NCBI GenBank assembly: GCA_017983795.1
Contig: JAGOAS010000014.1
Coordinates: forward strand, 1 to 64,000
DNA: 64,000 nt
Direction: 5' to 3'
From: Piscinibacter sp.
GTDB lineage: Bacteria > Pseudomonadota > Gammaproteobacteria > Burkholderiales > Burkholderiaceae_C
In this document: positions 18,322-26,484 of the stretch, piece by piece
Layout: every line of letters begins with the position of its first letter
Position numbering within the stretch: the first letter of the stretch is position 1
The notes under the pieces: model-generated
What the model was told of the DNA's origin: nothing
Seen by the model: the letters and a program-made list of their open reading frames with translations, nothing else
The model's database searches: none
Program-made: the position numbers and the translations under genes

Positions 18322-18335
18322 GGTACTACAATACC
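18322..18335. promoter_or_regulatory. GGTA-N6-TACC palindrome, candidate Rrf2 operator (site 2)
   Basis: The best copy: GCGGTA-CTACAA-TACCGC, a perfect 6+6 inverted repeat (18320-18337) 23 bases before the hemerythrin ATG, where a bound repressor would block transcription. Confidence 0.6.
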
Positions 18336-18360
18336 GCTATTCAATCTGCCCGAGACCGCG

Positions 18361-18840
18361 ATGAGCTTCATGCGCCAGGTGTCCCGACTGCTCGACGACG
18401 AACACCGCAGCAGCATCGCGCTGCTCGATCGAGTCGGCCACGCGCTGGCTTCCGGCGACGCCACCACGCTGCAGTCGCTGGCCGCGCCGCTGCAGCGCCA
18501 GCTCGAGCACGAGATCGGCCATCACTTCGGCTTCGAGGAGAGCGAGCTGTTCCCGCGCATGGCCGAGGCCGGCGACGGTGATCTGGCCACCCTGCTCACC
18601 GAAGAGCACGAGACGCTGCGCGCCGTGGCCGCCGAACTGCGGCCGCTGGCCGCGCAACTGGCCGCCGGCACGCTGCCGCCCGAACAGCGCAGCACGCTGC
18701 AGCGGGTGGCCTCCGAACTGGTCGAGCGCCAGGTGGCGCACATCCAGAAGGAGACGATGGCGCTGCTGCCCATGCTCGACGATCTGCTCGACGACGAGAC
18801 CGATCGCCAGCTCGCCTTCACCTACTCGGTCGACGCCTGA
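18361..18840 (+). CDS. Hemerythrin HHE-domain protein
   Basis: 159 residues, a four-helix diiron protein: DDEHRSS (residues 12-18), HEIGHHFGFEESELFP (about 50-65, HxxxE), EEHETLR (about 81) and AHIQKETMALLP (about 130-141). Such proteins bind oxygen or nitric oxide or repair Fe-S clusters (YtfE type). No ribosome site of note is visible before the ATG, which lies just behind the perfect palindrome at 18320-18337. An upstream in-frame start at 18265 would place that palindrome within the gene and is less likely. Context: protection of oxygen-sensitive anaerobic enzymes is plausible. Confidence 0.85.
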   Translation: MSFMRQVSRLLDDEHRSSIALLDRVGHALASGDATTLQSLAAPLQRQLEHEIGHHFGFEESELFPRMAEAGDGDLATLLTEEHETLRAVAAELRPLAAQLAAGTLPPEQRSTLQRVASELVERQVAHIQKETMALLPMLDDLLDDETDRQLAFTYSVDA

Positions 18841-18892
18841 GCGTCGGCTGCCCCTGCCCCGCCCACCCCTCGAGCCACCGGAGCCTGCCGCC

Positions 18893-19909
18893 ATGTCCAC
18901 GCCTGCCGTTGCTGCCGCCACCGTCCAGATCCGCGCCTTGCAGCCGGCCGACCTCGACGCGGTCGTCGCGATCGACGCCGCCATCGAAGGCCGCACGCGG
19001 CGCGACTACATCGAGCGCCGGCTGCGCAGCGCGCAGAAGCAGCCGCTGCTGCACGCGCAGTTCGCGGCCATGCAGGGCGATCAACTCGTCGGCTACCTGC
19101 TCGGCCGGCTCGCCAGCGGCGAATTCGGCCGCCGCGCACCGGCGCTGCGCATCGAGCTCGTCGGCCTGCGCCCGGAACACAGCCGGCGCGGCGTCGGCCG
19201 CGCGCTCTTCGATGCCCTGCTGCGCTGGGGCGGTCGCCATGGCGCCAGCGAGATCCGCACGCTGTCGAACTGGACGCGCAGCGACATGCTGGGCTGGCTG
19301 GCCGGCCTGGGCTTCGAGCTGGCGCCCAACCTGGTGCTCGAGAGCCGCGTCGGCGAGAACCATCTGTACGCCGACCGCGACGGCCCGCTGTCCATCGAAA
19401 CCGGCGAGGGCCCGGGGCACGAGATCGACTTCGGGCGCGACGAGGGCAACGACCAGGAACGCCACGCACGCCACGGCTGCGACGTGCGCGCGATGACGGC
19501 CGCCGACCTCGACGCCATCGTGCGCATCGACCGCGAGAATACCGGGCGCGACCGGCGCGAGTACCTCACGGCACGCCAGGCCGAGGCCGAGCAGGACCGC
19601 TCGATTCGCGTCTCGCTGGCCGCGCATTGCGACGGCACCGTGGTCGGCTACCTGATGGCACGCGCCGACCTCGGCGACTTCGGCCGCACCGCGCCGGTGG
19701 CCGTGATCGACACGCTGGGAGTGGACCCGAGCTACGCGCACCGCGGCGTCGGCCACACACTGATGGCGCAGCTGTTCGACAACCTGGGCGCGCTGCGCGT
19801 CGAGACGGTCGAGACCGCGGTGCCGCTGGCCAACACCACGCTGCTCGGCTTCCTGCTCGCCTGCGGCCTGCGCAACTCGCCGCGGCTGGCGTTCCGGCGC
19901 GCGGTCTGA
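18893..19909 (+). CDS. Tandem-domain GNAT acetyltransferase
   Basis: 338 residues with two GNAT domains joined head to tail. The first (about 8-150) has RRGVGRALFDALL, the second (about 195-335) has AHRGVGHTLMAQLFDN. Both begin with near-identical DLDAxVxID segments and both contain a GYL-GRL/MAR-x-LGEFG-like block (SGEFGRRAP, LGDFGRTAP), so the protein arose by internal duplication; they also resemble the single-domain GNAT at 16054-16599. Between the halves is an acidic linker (about 155-190). It lies 52 bases after the hemerythrin gene. Substrate unknown. Confidence 0.82.
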   Translation: MSTPAVAAATVQIRALQPADLDAVVAIDAAIEGRTRRDYIERRLRSAQKQPLLHAQFAAMQGDQLVGYLLGRLASGEFGRRAPALRIELVGLRPEHSRRGVGRALFDALLRWGGRHGASEIRTLSNWTRSDMLGWLAGLGFELAPNLVLESRVGENHLYADRDGPLSIETGEGPGHEIDFGRDEGNDQERHARHGCDVRAMTAADLDAIVRIDRENTGRDRREYLTARQAEAEQDRSIRVSLAAHCDGTVVGYLMARADLGDFGRTAPVAVIDTLGVDPSYAHRGVGHTLMAQLFDNLGALRVETVETAVPLANTTLLGFLLACGLRNSPRLAFRRAV

Positions 19910-19914
19910 CGCGC

Positions 19915-19936
19915 CGCGCCGGGCACGCCCGGCGCG
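19915..19936. terminator. Bidirectional hairpin between convergent genes
   Basis: Ten-base perfect stem CGCGCCGGGC / GCCCGGCGCG with a 2-base spacer, exactly in the 37-base gap between the tandem GNAT and the convergent dctP. Likely shared terminator, although no T-run follows on either strand. Confidence 0.5.
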
Positions 19937-19946
19937 CAGCTTCAGC

Positions 19947-20990
19947 TCAACGGTCGAACTGCTGGATCAGCGCGCGCGCCGCATCCAGCAGTGCCTTGCC
20001 GTTGGCGCCCTTGGCCGTGACCTCCTTGACCCACTCGTCGTCGACGCTCTCGCTGGCCTTGATCCAGCGCGTCAGTTCGGCATCGGCGAGCGCGTTCACC
20101 ACGTTGCCGCGATCCGTGGCGAGCTTGTGGTTGGCGGCCACCACGCTGTCGAAGCCGGTGCCGCCGGCCCAGGCCGAGGCCTCGGCGCCGGCATTGGCGT
20201 CGATCACCTTCTTCAGCTCCGCCGGCAGCGCGTCGTAGCGCGCCTGGTTCATCACGAAGGCGAAGATCGAGTTGGCAAACTTCGGCGCACCGGCGGGCAC
20301 GTCGAGGTGGCTCTTGGCGATCTCCTGCAGCTTGGCCGCCGGCACGCCTTCCCAGGGCACCATGGCACCGTCGATCACGCCCTTGGCCATGGCCTCGGGC
20401 ACCGCGGGCAGCGGCATCTGCACCGGCGTGGCGCCCAGCGCGGCCAGCATGCGCGAATTCAGCCGCGTGGCGGCGCGGATCTTCAGGCCCTTCAGCTCGT
20501 CGAGCGTCTTCACGCCCTTGGCCGCGGAGAGGTGGAAGGAGGAGCCGTCATTGGTGTGCAGCCACAGCGGCTTGACGCCCTTGTACTCGTCCAGCGCATG
20601 CGCGTTCACGTAGGTCCAGAAAGCCTGGCTGGAGCCGCGCCCGCTGCGCGTGAAGAAGGGCAGCTCGAACACCTCGCTCTTGCTGAAGCGCCCGGCCGAG
20701 TAGGTGGGAATGGTCCAGACGATGTCGGCCACGCCGTCGCGCGCCTGGTCGAACAGCTGCGCCGGCGTGCCGCCCAGCTGCATGGCCGGGTAGATCTGGC
20801 ACTTGAGCTTGTCGCCCGATTCCTTGGCGATCTTGTCGCACCAGGGCTTGATCAGGTTCAGGTGCACGTTCGACGTGCCGGGCAGGAAGTGGTGCACCTT
20901 CAGCGTCACCGTCTGCGCCGCCGCCGGCAAGGCGGCCGCGGCGGCAATCGCCAGCACGGCCAGCGACGCGATTCTCCGGTTCGTCTTCAT
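19947..20990 (-). CDS. dctP: TRAP transporter substrate-binding protein DctP
   Basis: 347 residues with a signal peptide (about 1-25, cleavage after AAAQ) and the DctP fold: KVHHFLPGTSNVH at the mature N-terminus, QIYPAMQLGGTPAQLFDQARDGVADI near residue 65 and the carboxylate-binding arginine region LKGLKIRAATRLN near 165. It is the last gene of the long minus-strand operon that begins at hcrC. Ligand is presumably an aromatic or alicyclic carboxylate used by the enzymes encoded upstream; sequence alone cannot say which. ATG preceded by GAAGGAGACGAACG. Confidence 0.88.
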   Translation of the reverse strand: MKTNRRIASLAVLAIAAAAALPAAAQTVTLKVHHFLPGTSNVHLNLIKPWCDKIAKESGDKLKCQIYPAMQLGGTPAQLFDQARDGVADIVWTIPTYSAGRFSKSEVFELPFFTRSGRGSSQAFWTYVNAHALDEYKGVKPLWLHTNDGSSFHLSAAKGVKTLDELKGLKIRAATRLNSRMLAALGATPVQMPLPAVPEAMAKGVIDGAMVPWEGVPAAKLQEIAKSHLDVPAGAPKFANSIFAFVMNQARYDALPAELKKVIDANAGAEASAWAGGTGFDSVVAANHKLATDRGNVVNALADAELTRWIKASESVDDEWVKEVTAKGANGKALLDAARALIQQFDR

Positions 20991-21023
20991 CGTTCGTCTC
21001 CTTCGTCGTTGTGAAAGGCGGGC

Positions 21024-22349
21024 TCAGAAGCTGTGAACCAGCGCCAGCGAGAGCGCGGGAAAGAACAGCAGCGCGGCGATGCGCAGGAAGTCCGAGGCCA
21101 GGAAGGGCATCACGCCCTTGAAGGTCTCGGTCAGCGGCACGGTGCGCGCGATGCGGTTGATGACGTAGACGTTCATGCCCACCGGCGGATGCACGAGGCC
21201 GATCTCCACCACCATCAGCGCCAGGATGCCGAACCAGATGCTCTTGTCTGTGTCGCCCAGGCCCCAGAAATCCAGCCCCATCACCACCGGGTAGAACACC
21301 GGAATCGTCAGCAGGATCATCGCCAGGCTGTCCATCACGCAGCCGAGCAGGATGTAGACGACCAGGATCGCCACCATCACCAGCAGCGGCGGCAGGCCGC
21401 TGTCCTTCACCCACAGCGCCAGCTCGGCCGGCATCTGCGATACCGCCAGCGCGGTGTTGAGCTGGTCGGCGCCGAGCAGCACCAGGAAGATCATCGCGGT
21501 GGACTGCGCCGTGCCCAGCGCCGTGTCGAGCAGGCCGCGCCAGCGCATGCCGCCGCTCACCACCGCCAGCACGCCGCAGGCGGCCGCGCCGATGGCCGCG
21601 GCTTCGGTCGGGTTGGCCCAGCCGCCGTAGATGCCGATGATGACCACCGCGAACACGCCGAACACCGGCGCCACCGCGGCCAGCGCGCGCAAGCGTTCGG
21701 GCCAGGGCGCGCGCGGACCGGCGGGGCCGATCTCGGGCTTCCAGGCCACCATCGCGCGGATCACCAGCATGTAGCCGAGCATCGCGATCACGCCCGGCAG
21801 CACCGCCGCCATGAACAGCTTGCCGATGCTCTCCTGCGTGAGGATGGCGTAGATGACCAGCGGCACCGAGGGCGGGATCATGATGCCCAGCGTGCCGCCG
21901 GCGGCCAGCGTGCCGGTGGAGAGGCTGCCCGCATAGCCGAGCCGCTTGAGCTCGGGCAGCGCCACCTGGCCCATGGTGGCTGCGGTGGCCAGCGAGGAGC
22001 CGCAGATCGCGCCGAAGCCCGCGCAGGCGCCCACCGCGGCCATCGCCACGCCGCCGCGCCAGTGGCCCATGAAGGCGGCGACGAAGCGGAACAGCGCGCG
22101 CGACAACCCGCCATGCGTGGCGAACTGCCCCATCAGCAGGAACAGCGGGATGACGATCAGGTCGTAGTTCGACAGCCGCGCATAGGCCAGGTTCTTCAGC
22201 GAGTTGAGCAGCGGCGTCCACTCGCCACCGCTCAGCCACACATAACCGCCGGCGCCCACCGAGAACATCGCGATGCCGATGGGCACGCGCAGCACCAGCA
22301 GCACCAGCATCACGCCGAACAGCACCAGGCCCGCGCTGATGCCGCTCAT
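21024..22349 (-). CDS. dctM: TRAP transporter large membrane subunit DctM
   Basis: 441 residues, about twelve transmembrane helices, with typical DctM blocks: LRVPIGIAMF near residue 20, CGSSLATAATMGQVALPELKR near 120, AGGTLGIMIPPSVPLVIYAI near 150 and VHPPVGMNVYVINRIA near 395. It forms the ion-coupled channel of the TRAP system with DctQ and DctP. The start at 22349 overlaps the dctQ stop (ATGA). Thirty-three bases separate it from dctP. Confidence 0.9.
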   Translation of the reverse strand: MSGISAGLVLFGVMLVLLVLRVPIGIAMFSVGAGGYVWLSGGEWTPLLNSLKNLAYARLSNYDLIVIPLFLLMGQFATHGGLSRALFRFVAAFMGHWRGGVAMAAVGACAGFGAICGSSLATAATMGQVALPELKRLGYAGSLSTGTLAAGGTLGIMIPPSVPLVIYAILTQESIGKLFMAAVLPGVIAMLGYMLVIRAMVAWKPEIGPAGPRAPWPERLRALAAVAPVFGVFAVVIIGIYGGWANPTEAAAIGAAACGVLAVVSGGMRWRGLLDTALGTAQSTAMIFLVLLGADQLNTALAVSQMPAELALWVKDSGLPPLLVMVAILVVYILLGCVMDSLAMILLTIPVFYPVVMGLDFWGLGDTDKSIWFGILALMVVEIGLVHPPVGMNVYVINRIARTVPLTETFKGVMPFLASDFLRIAALLFFPALSLALVHSF

Positions 22350-22900
22350 CGCCCGACTCCGCGCTGCACGCGCTGCAGATGCTCGGCGGCGCGATAGAGC
22401 CCGGCCAGCGCCAGCAGCACGAAGCCCGGCAGCATCAGCGCCTGCCCCACCCACAGCGGCAGGCCGAGGATCATGGTGGTCTCGCCGGCCGCGTGCACGC
22501 TGGCCACGCCGGCGCCGGTGCGCCAGGCCAGCAGCGCGCCGAAGGCCGCCACCAGCGCCGAGCCCACGGCGTCGAGCGCATGCACCGCGCGCTCGGGCAG
22601 GCGTTCGGTGAAGAAGTCGACCTTCACGTCGCCGTGGTTGAGGTGGCACCAGGCGAAGAAGGACGAGGACGCGAAGGCCGCGCACAGCTGCAGCAGTTCG
22701 ACATCGCCCGGCACCGGCGCCGAGAACAGCTTGCGCCCGCTGATGGAGACGATGGACATCGCCACCAGCGCCACGAAGACCAGCGCGCCGAGCACCGCCG
22801 CCAGCTGGCAGGCGCCGGCCAGCCAGCGGCCCAGAGCGCCGAAGGCGCGCGGCGGCGCGGCGGCGCCCTCCGCGTGAACGGGTGGTAGCGCCTCGTTCAC
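22346..22900 (-). CDS. dctQ: TRAP transporter small membrane subunit DctQ
   Basis: 184 residues with four transmembrane helices and the DctQ hallmark of a charged segment between helices 2 and 3 ([22 protein letters not shown], about 78-98). The first 25 residues are a proline/alanine-rich cytoplasmic tail. It is coupled to the acyl-CoA dehydrogenase gene upstream (4-base overlap) and to dctM downstream, so uptake and catabolism are co-expressed. Confidence 0.87.
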   Translation of the reverse strand: MNEALPPVHAEGAAAPPRAFGALGRWLAGACQLAAVLGALVFVALVAMSIVSISGRKLFSAPVPGDVELLQLCAAFASSSFFAWCHLNHGDVKVDFFTERLPERAVHALDAVGSALVAAFGALLAWRTGAGVASVHAAGETTMILGLPLWVGQALMLPGFVLLALAGLYRAAEHLQRVQRGVGR

Positions 22901-24093
22901 GAACGCTGCTCCTGCGCCGCCGCCTCCAGCGTGCGCGCGCCGATGATCAGCTCCAGCACCTCGCTGGCGCCTTCGTAGATGCGCAGCGCGCGGATCTCGC
23001 GGTACAGCCGCTCCACCACCACGCCCTGCACCACGCCCAGGCCGCCGAACAGCTGCACCGCGCCGTCGATGACGCGCTGCGCCGCCTCGGTGGCATGCAG
23101 CTTGGCCATCGAGGCCTCGCGCGTGACGCGCACGCGCTGCACGTCCTTGGTCCAGGCGGCGCGATAGACCAGCAGCGCCGAGGCGTCGATGGCCACCGCC
23201 ATCTCGCCGATCTTCTTCTGCGTGAGCTGGAAGTCGGCCAGCGTGTGGCCGAACATGCGCCGCCCGCGCGCGCGTTGCATGGCCTCCAGCATGGCGCGGC
23301 GCGCGAAGCCCAGGCCCGCCGCGCCGACGGTGGTGCGGAAGCTGTCGAGCGTGCCCATGGCGATCTTGAAGCCCTGCCCCGGCTCGCCCAGCAGCGCGTC
23401 GTCATCGACGCGGCAATCGGTCAGGCGCACGGTGCCCAGCGGGTGCGGGGCGATGACGGGGATGCGCTCGCTGGCGTCCAGCCCCGGCGTGCGCGCGTCG
23501 ACCATGAAGGCCGAGATGCCGCGTGCGCCGGCTTCGCCGCTGCGCGCGAAGACCACGTAGTGGTCGGCCAGGCCGGCGTTGGAGATCCAGGTCTTGGTGC
23601 CGTCCAGGCGCCAGCCGCCACCGGGCAGGCGCGTGGCGGTGGTGCTCATCGCCGCCACGTCGGAGCCGGCATCGGGCTCGGAGAGCGCGAAGGCCGTGAT
23701 GATGCGCCCCTCGGCCACGCCGGGCAGCAGGCGCTGCTGCTGCGCCGCGCTGCCGAACAGCGTGACCGGCGCGCTGCCCAGGCCCTGCATGGCGAGTGCG
23801 AAATCGGCCAGGCCCGAGGCGCGCGCCAGCACCTCGCGGCCGAGCGCCAGCGAGCGCACGTCGAGCTGCTCACGCACCCCGCCGCAGGCCGCGGGCACGC
23901 ACACGCGCAGCAGCCCGGCGCGGCCCAGCGAGCGCACCAGCCGCTCGATGCAGGCGTACACGGCGTCCGAGCTGTCCTCGGCGCCGTGCAGCAGCGCCGG
24001 CAGCTCGTCGGCCACCCAGCGCTCGAACTGCGGCACCAGCGCGCGGTGGCCGTCGTCGAAGAAGGGCCAGGCCAGGTCGGACGGCGCGCTCAT
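22897..24093 (-). CDS. Acyl-CoA dehydrogenase, candidate cyclohexanecarboxyl-CoA dehydrogenase
   Basis: 398 residues of the FAD acyl-CoA dehydrogenase family: [13 protein letters not shown] near residue 135 (FAD/substrate), [16 protein letters not shown] near 165, and the C-terminal [16 protein letters not shown] whose glutamate is the usual catalytic base of medium-chain type enzymes. Lying with a badH-like SDR, two enoyl-CoA hydratases and a CoA ligase, it fits AliB, which forms cyclohex-1-ene-1-carboxyl-CoA. Another possibility is side-chain beta-oxidation of a phenylalkanoate. Start at 24093 is two bases downstream of the hydratase stop. Confidence 0.8.
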   Translation of the reverse strand: MSAPSDLAWPFFDDGHRALVPQFERWVADELPALLHGAEDSSDAVYACIERLVRSLGRAGLLRVCVPAACGGVREQLDVRSLALGREVLARASGLADFALAMQGLGSAPVTLFGSAAQQQRLLPGVAEGRIITAFALSEPDAGSDVAAMSTTATRLPGGGWRLDGTKTWISNAGLADHYVVFARSGEAGARGISAFMVDARTPGLDASERIPVIAPHPLGTVRLTDCRVDDDALLGEPGQGFKIAMGTLDSFRTTVGAAGLGFARRAMLEAMQRARGRRMFGHTLADFQLTQKKIGEMAVAIDASALLVYRAAWTKDVQRVRVTREASMAKLHATEAAQRVIDGAVQLFGGLGVVQGVVVERLYREIRALRIYEGASEVLELIIGARTLEAAAQEQRS

Positions 24094-24095
24094 CG

Positions 24096-24914
24096 TCAAT
24101 CGCCTTCGAAGACGGGCTTCTGCTTGGCGGCGAAGGCGTGGTAGGCGCGCTCGAAGTCCTTGGTCTGCATGCAGATGGCCTGCGCCTGCGCTTCGGCCTC
24201 GATGCATTCGCCCAGGCCCGAATTCCATTCCTGCCAGAGCATGGTCTTGGTCATCGCGTGGCCGAAGGTCGGGCCCTCGGCCAGGCTCTGCGCCAGCGCC
24301 TGCGCTTCGGCCAGCAGTTGCTCGGGCTCGACCAGGCGGTTGTGGAAGCCCATGCGCTCGGCCTCCTCGCCGCCCACGGCGCGGCCGGTGTAGAGCAGAT
24401 CGGCCGCGCGCGACAGGCCGATCAGGCGCGGCAGCAGCGTGCAGGCGCCCATGTCGGCGCCGGCCAGGCCGACGCGCACGAACAGGAAGGCCAGCTTGCT
24501 GCGCGCCGTGGCCAGGCGCATGTCGGAGCCGCAGGCGATCATCGCGCCGGCGCCGGTGCACACGCCGTCGATGGCGGCGACGATGGGCTGCGGGCAGGCG
24601 CGCATGGCCTTCACCAGATCGCCGGTCATGCGCGTGAACTCGAGCAGCTCGGGCATGTCCATCTTCACCAGCGGCCCGATGATCTCGTGCACGTCGCCGC
24701 CGCTGCAGAAGTTGCCGCCCTCGCCGGTGAAGACGATGGCCTTGATGTCGGTGGCGTAGCACATCTCGCGGAACAGGTCGCGCAGCTCGCCGTAGGAATC
24801 GAAGGTGAGCGGGTTCTTGCGATCGGGCCGGTTGAGCCGAATGGTGGCCACCTTGCCGCTGCTCGAGTAGCCGAAATGCCGGGCCTGGTAGCCGGCGAGC
24901 TGGACACGCTTCAT
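24096..24914 (-). CDS. Enoyl-CoA hydratase/isomerase family protein
   Basis: 272 residues of the crotonase fold: [16 protein letters not shown] near residue 27, [15 protein letters not shown] near 66 (first oxyanion-hole half), [19 protein letters not shown] near 118 and [24 protein letters not shown] near 143. The glutamate usually found in the second catalytic position (E144 or E164 of rat hydratase) is not obvious, which could indicate isomerase or hydrolase activity. It is encoded between the BadH-like SDR and the acyl-CoA dehydrogenase and may hydrate an alicyclic or ring-derived enoyl-CoA. Confidence 0.8.
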   Translation of the reverse strand: MKRVQLAGYQARHFGYSSSGKVATIRLNRPDRKNPLTFDSYGELRDLFREMCYATDIKAIVFTGEGGNFCSGGDVHEIIGPLVKMDMPELLEFTRMTGDLVKAMRACPQPIVAAIDGVCTGAGAMIACGSDMRLATARSKLAFLFVRVGLAGADMGACTLLPRLIGLSRAADLLYTGRAVGGEEAERMGFHNRLVEPEQLLAEAQALAQSLAEGPTFGHAMTKTMLWQEWNSGLGECIEAEAQAQAICMQTKDFERAYHAFAAKQKPVFEGD

Positions 24915-24955
24915 GGACTTGGCTCCGTTGGAGTTGGATGACGTGAAGAAGGCGT

Positions 24956-25702
24956 TCAGCCGGCCATGGTCAGACCACCGCTGACGCTGAGCACCTGGCC
25001 GGTGACGTAATCGGAATGCGCTCCGGCGAAGAAGGCGATGGCATCGGCCACCTCCTGCGGCTGGGCGAGGCGGCGCAGCGGGATGGCCTTGATCAGCGCG
25101 TCCTTCACCTTGTCGGGCACGGCGGCCATCAGCGGCGTGTCGGTCGGGCCCGGGCAGACGCAGTTGACGTTGATGCGGTAGCGCGCCGTCTCGCGCGCCA
25201 GCGCCTTGGTGAAGGCGATCAGCCCGCCCTTGGCGCCGGAGTAGACCGTCTCGCCCAGGCTGCCGACGCGGCCGGCATCGCTGGCCACGTTGACGATCTT
25301 GCCGCGCGCGCGTTCCATCATGGCCGGCAGCAGCGCCTTGGTCAGCGTCATCGGGCCGACGAAGTTGAGCGCCACCACCTGCTGCCAGAACTCCGGCGTG
25401 CCCTCCCAGAACGGCGCGGTGCGGCCCCAGCCGGCGGCGTTGACCAGCACGTCCACCGCGCCGTGCTTGCGCTGCACGGCATCGGCGAAGGCGGCGATCG
25501 AAGCCGCGTCGGTGAGGTCCACCGCGAGGAATTCGGCCTCGTGGCCGGCCGCGCGCAGCTCGGCGGCGGCGCGCTCGCCGGCCTCGGCGTTGATGTCGGC
25601 GACGATGAGGCGCGCGCCTTGCGCGGCCAGCGCCGACGCGGTGGCGCGGCCGATGCCCGATGCGGCGCCGGTGACGACGGCCAGTTGCTTGGGTTCACTC
25701 AT
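24956..25702 (-). CDS. badH: Short-chain dehydrogenase, 2-hydroxycyclohexanecarboxyl-CoA dehydrogenase (BadH-like)
   Basis: 248 residues of the classical SDR family: TGAASGIG nucleotide motif (residues 12-19), VNAAG near 90, catalytic serine in [10 protein letters not shown] near 140 and YSGAK near 154. The order ligase-hydratase-SDR and the presence of badI elsewhere in the window point to BadH, which oxidises 2-hydroxycyclohexane-1-carboxyl-CoA with NAD. The ATG overlaps the stop of the upstream hydratase gene. Assignment to this substrate is by context; SDRs are not substrate-diagnostic by sequence alone. Confidence 0.78.
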   Translation of the reverse strand: MSEPKQLAVVTGAASGIGRATASALAAQGARLIVADINAEAGERAAAELRAAGHEAEFLAVDLTDAASIAAFADAVQRKHGAVDVLVNAAGWGRTAPFWEGTPEFWQQVVALNFVGPMTLTKALLPAMMERARGKIVNVASDAGRVGSLGETVYSGAKGGLIAFTKALARETARYRINVNCVCPGPTDTPLMAAVPDKVKDALIKAIPLRRLAQPQEVADAIAFFAGAHSDYVTGQVLSVSGGLTMAG

Positions 25703-26484
25703 GCTTGCTCCTTGGTGGGCGCCGCGTTCTTGTCGAGGAAGGCGGTGACGCGGCGGCGGGTTTCGGGGTTCTGATACAGGCGCCGCGTGGCGGCGATCTC
25801 GGCGGCGTAGCCCTCGCCCGGCACGGCCGCGGCCAGCGCGATGCAGCGTTTGTTCTCGGCCAGCGTGTAGCGCGGCACTTGGGCAGCACGCTCGGCCAGC
25901 GCCTGCGCCGCGGACTGCAGCGCAGCGCGCGGCACCGACCACTGCACCAGGCCCATCTGCAGGGCGTGTTCACCCGTCAGCGTCTCGCCGCCGAGGATCA
26001 GCCGCCGCGCCAGGCCGGGGCCGAGCAAGCGCGTCAGGCGTTGCGTGCCGCCACCCGCGGCGAGCAGGCCCAGGCCCGCTTCGGGCAGGCCGACGCGCGC
26101 CTCGTGCGCGGCGATGCGCCAGTCGCAGGCCAGCGCCAGCTCGAAGCCGCCACCCAGCGTGGCGCCGCCGAGCTCGGCGAGCGTCAGGCAAGGCAGCTGC
26201 TCGAGCCGCGCGAAGACGCGCTGCATGGCCTGCACCGTGGCCAGCATGCGCTCCAGCCCCTGCGGCGTGGCGACGCTGGCGCGGATCAGCGCGAGATCGG
26301 CGCCGGCGCAGAACACCTTGTGCGCGCTGCGCAGGTGCAGCACCGCGATGCTCTCGTCGCGCTCGGCCTCGACCAGGGCCGCATCCAGCCTTGCCAGCAA
26401 TTCGTCGTCGATGGCGTTGACCGGCGCCCGATCCAGCGTCGCCACCAGCGTGCCGCCGCGGCGCTCGAGCTGCACCGCGCTCAT
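25699..26484 (-). CDS. Enoyl-CoA hydratase, BadK-like
   Basis: 261 residues, crotonase superfamily: SAHKVFCAGADLALI near residue 52, GGATLGGGFELALACDWRIAA near 105 and LPEAGLGLLAAGGGTQRLTRLLG near 130, where the glutamate of LPEAGLG is the usual catalytic residue. This complete hydratase active site makes it the better BadK (cyclohex-1-ene-1-carboxyl-CoA hydratase) candidate of the two hydratases in this operon. Coupled by ATGA to the ligase fusion upstream and to badH downstream. Confidence 0.78.
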   Translation of the reverse strand: MSAVQLERRGGTLVATLDRAPVNAIDDELLARLDAALVEAERDESIAVLHLRSAHKVFCAGADLALIRASVATPQGLERMLATVQAMQRVFARLEQLPCLTLAELGGATLGGGFELALACDWRIAAHEARVGLPEAGLGLLAAGGGTQRLTRLLGPGLARRLILGGETLTGEHALQMGLVQWSVPRAALQSAAQALAERAAQVPRYTLAENKRCIALAAAVPGEGYAAEIAATRRLYQNPETRRRVTAFLDKNAAPTKEQA

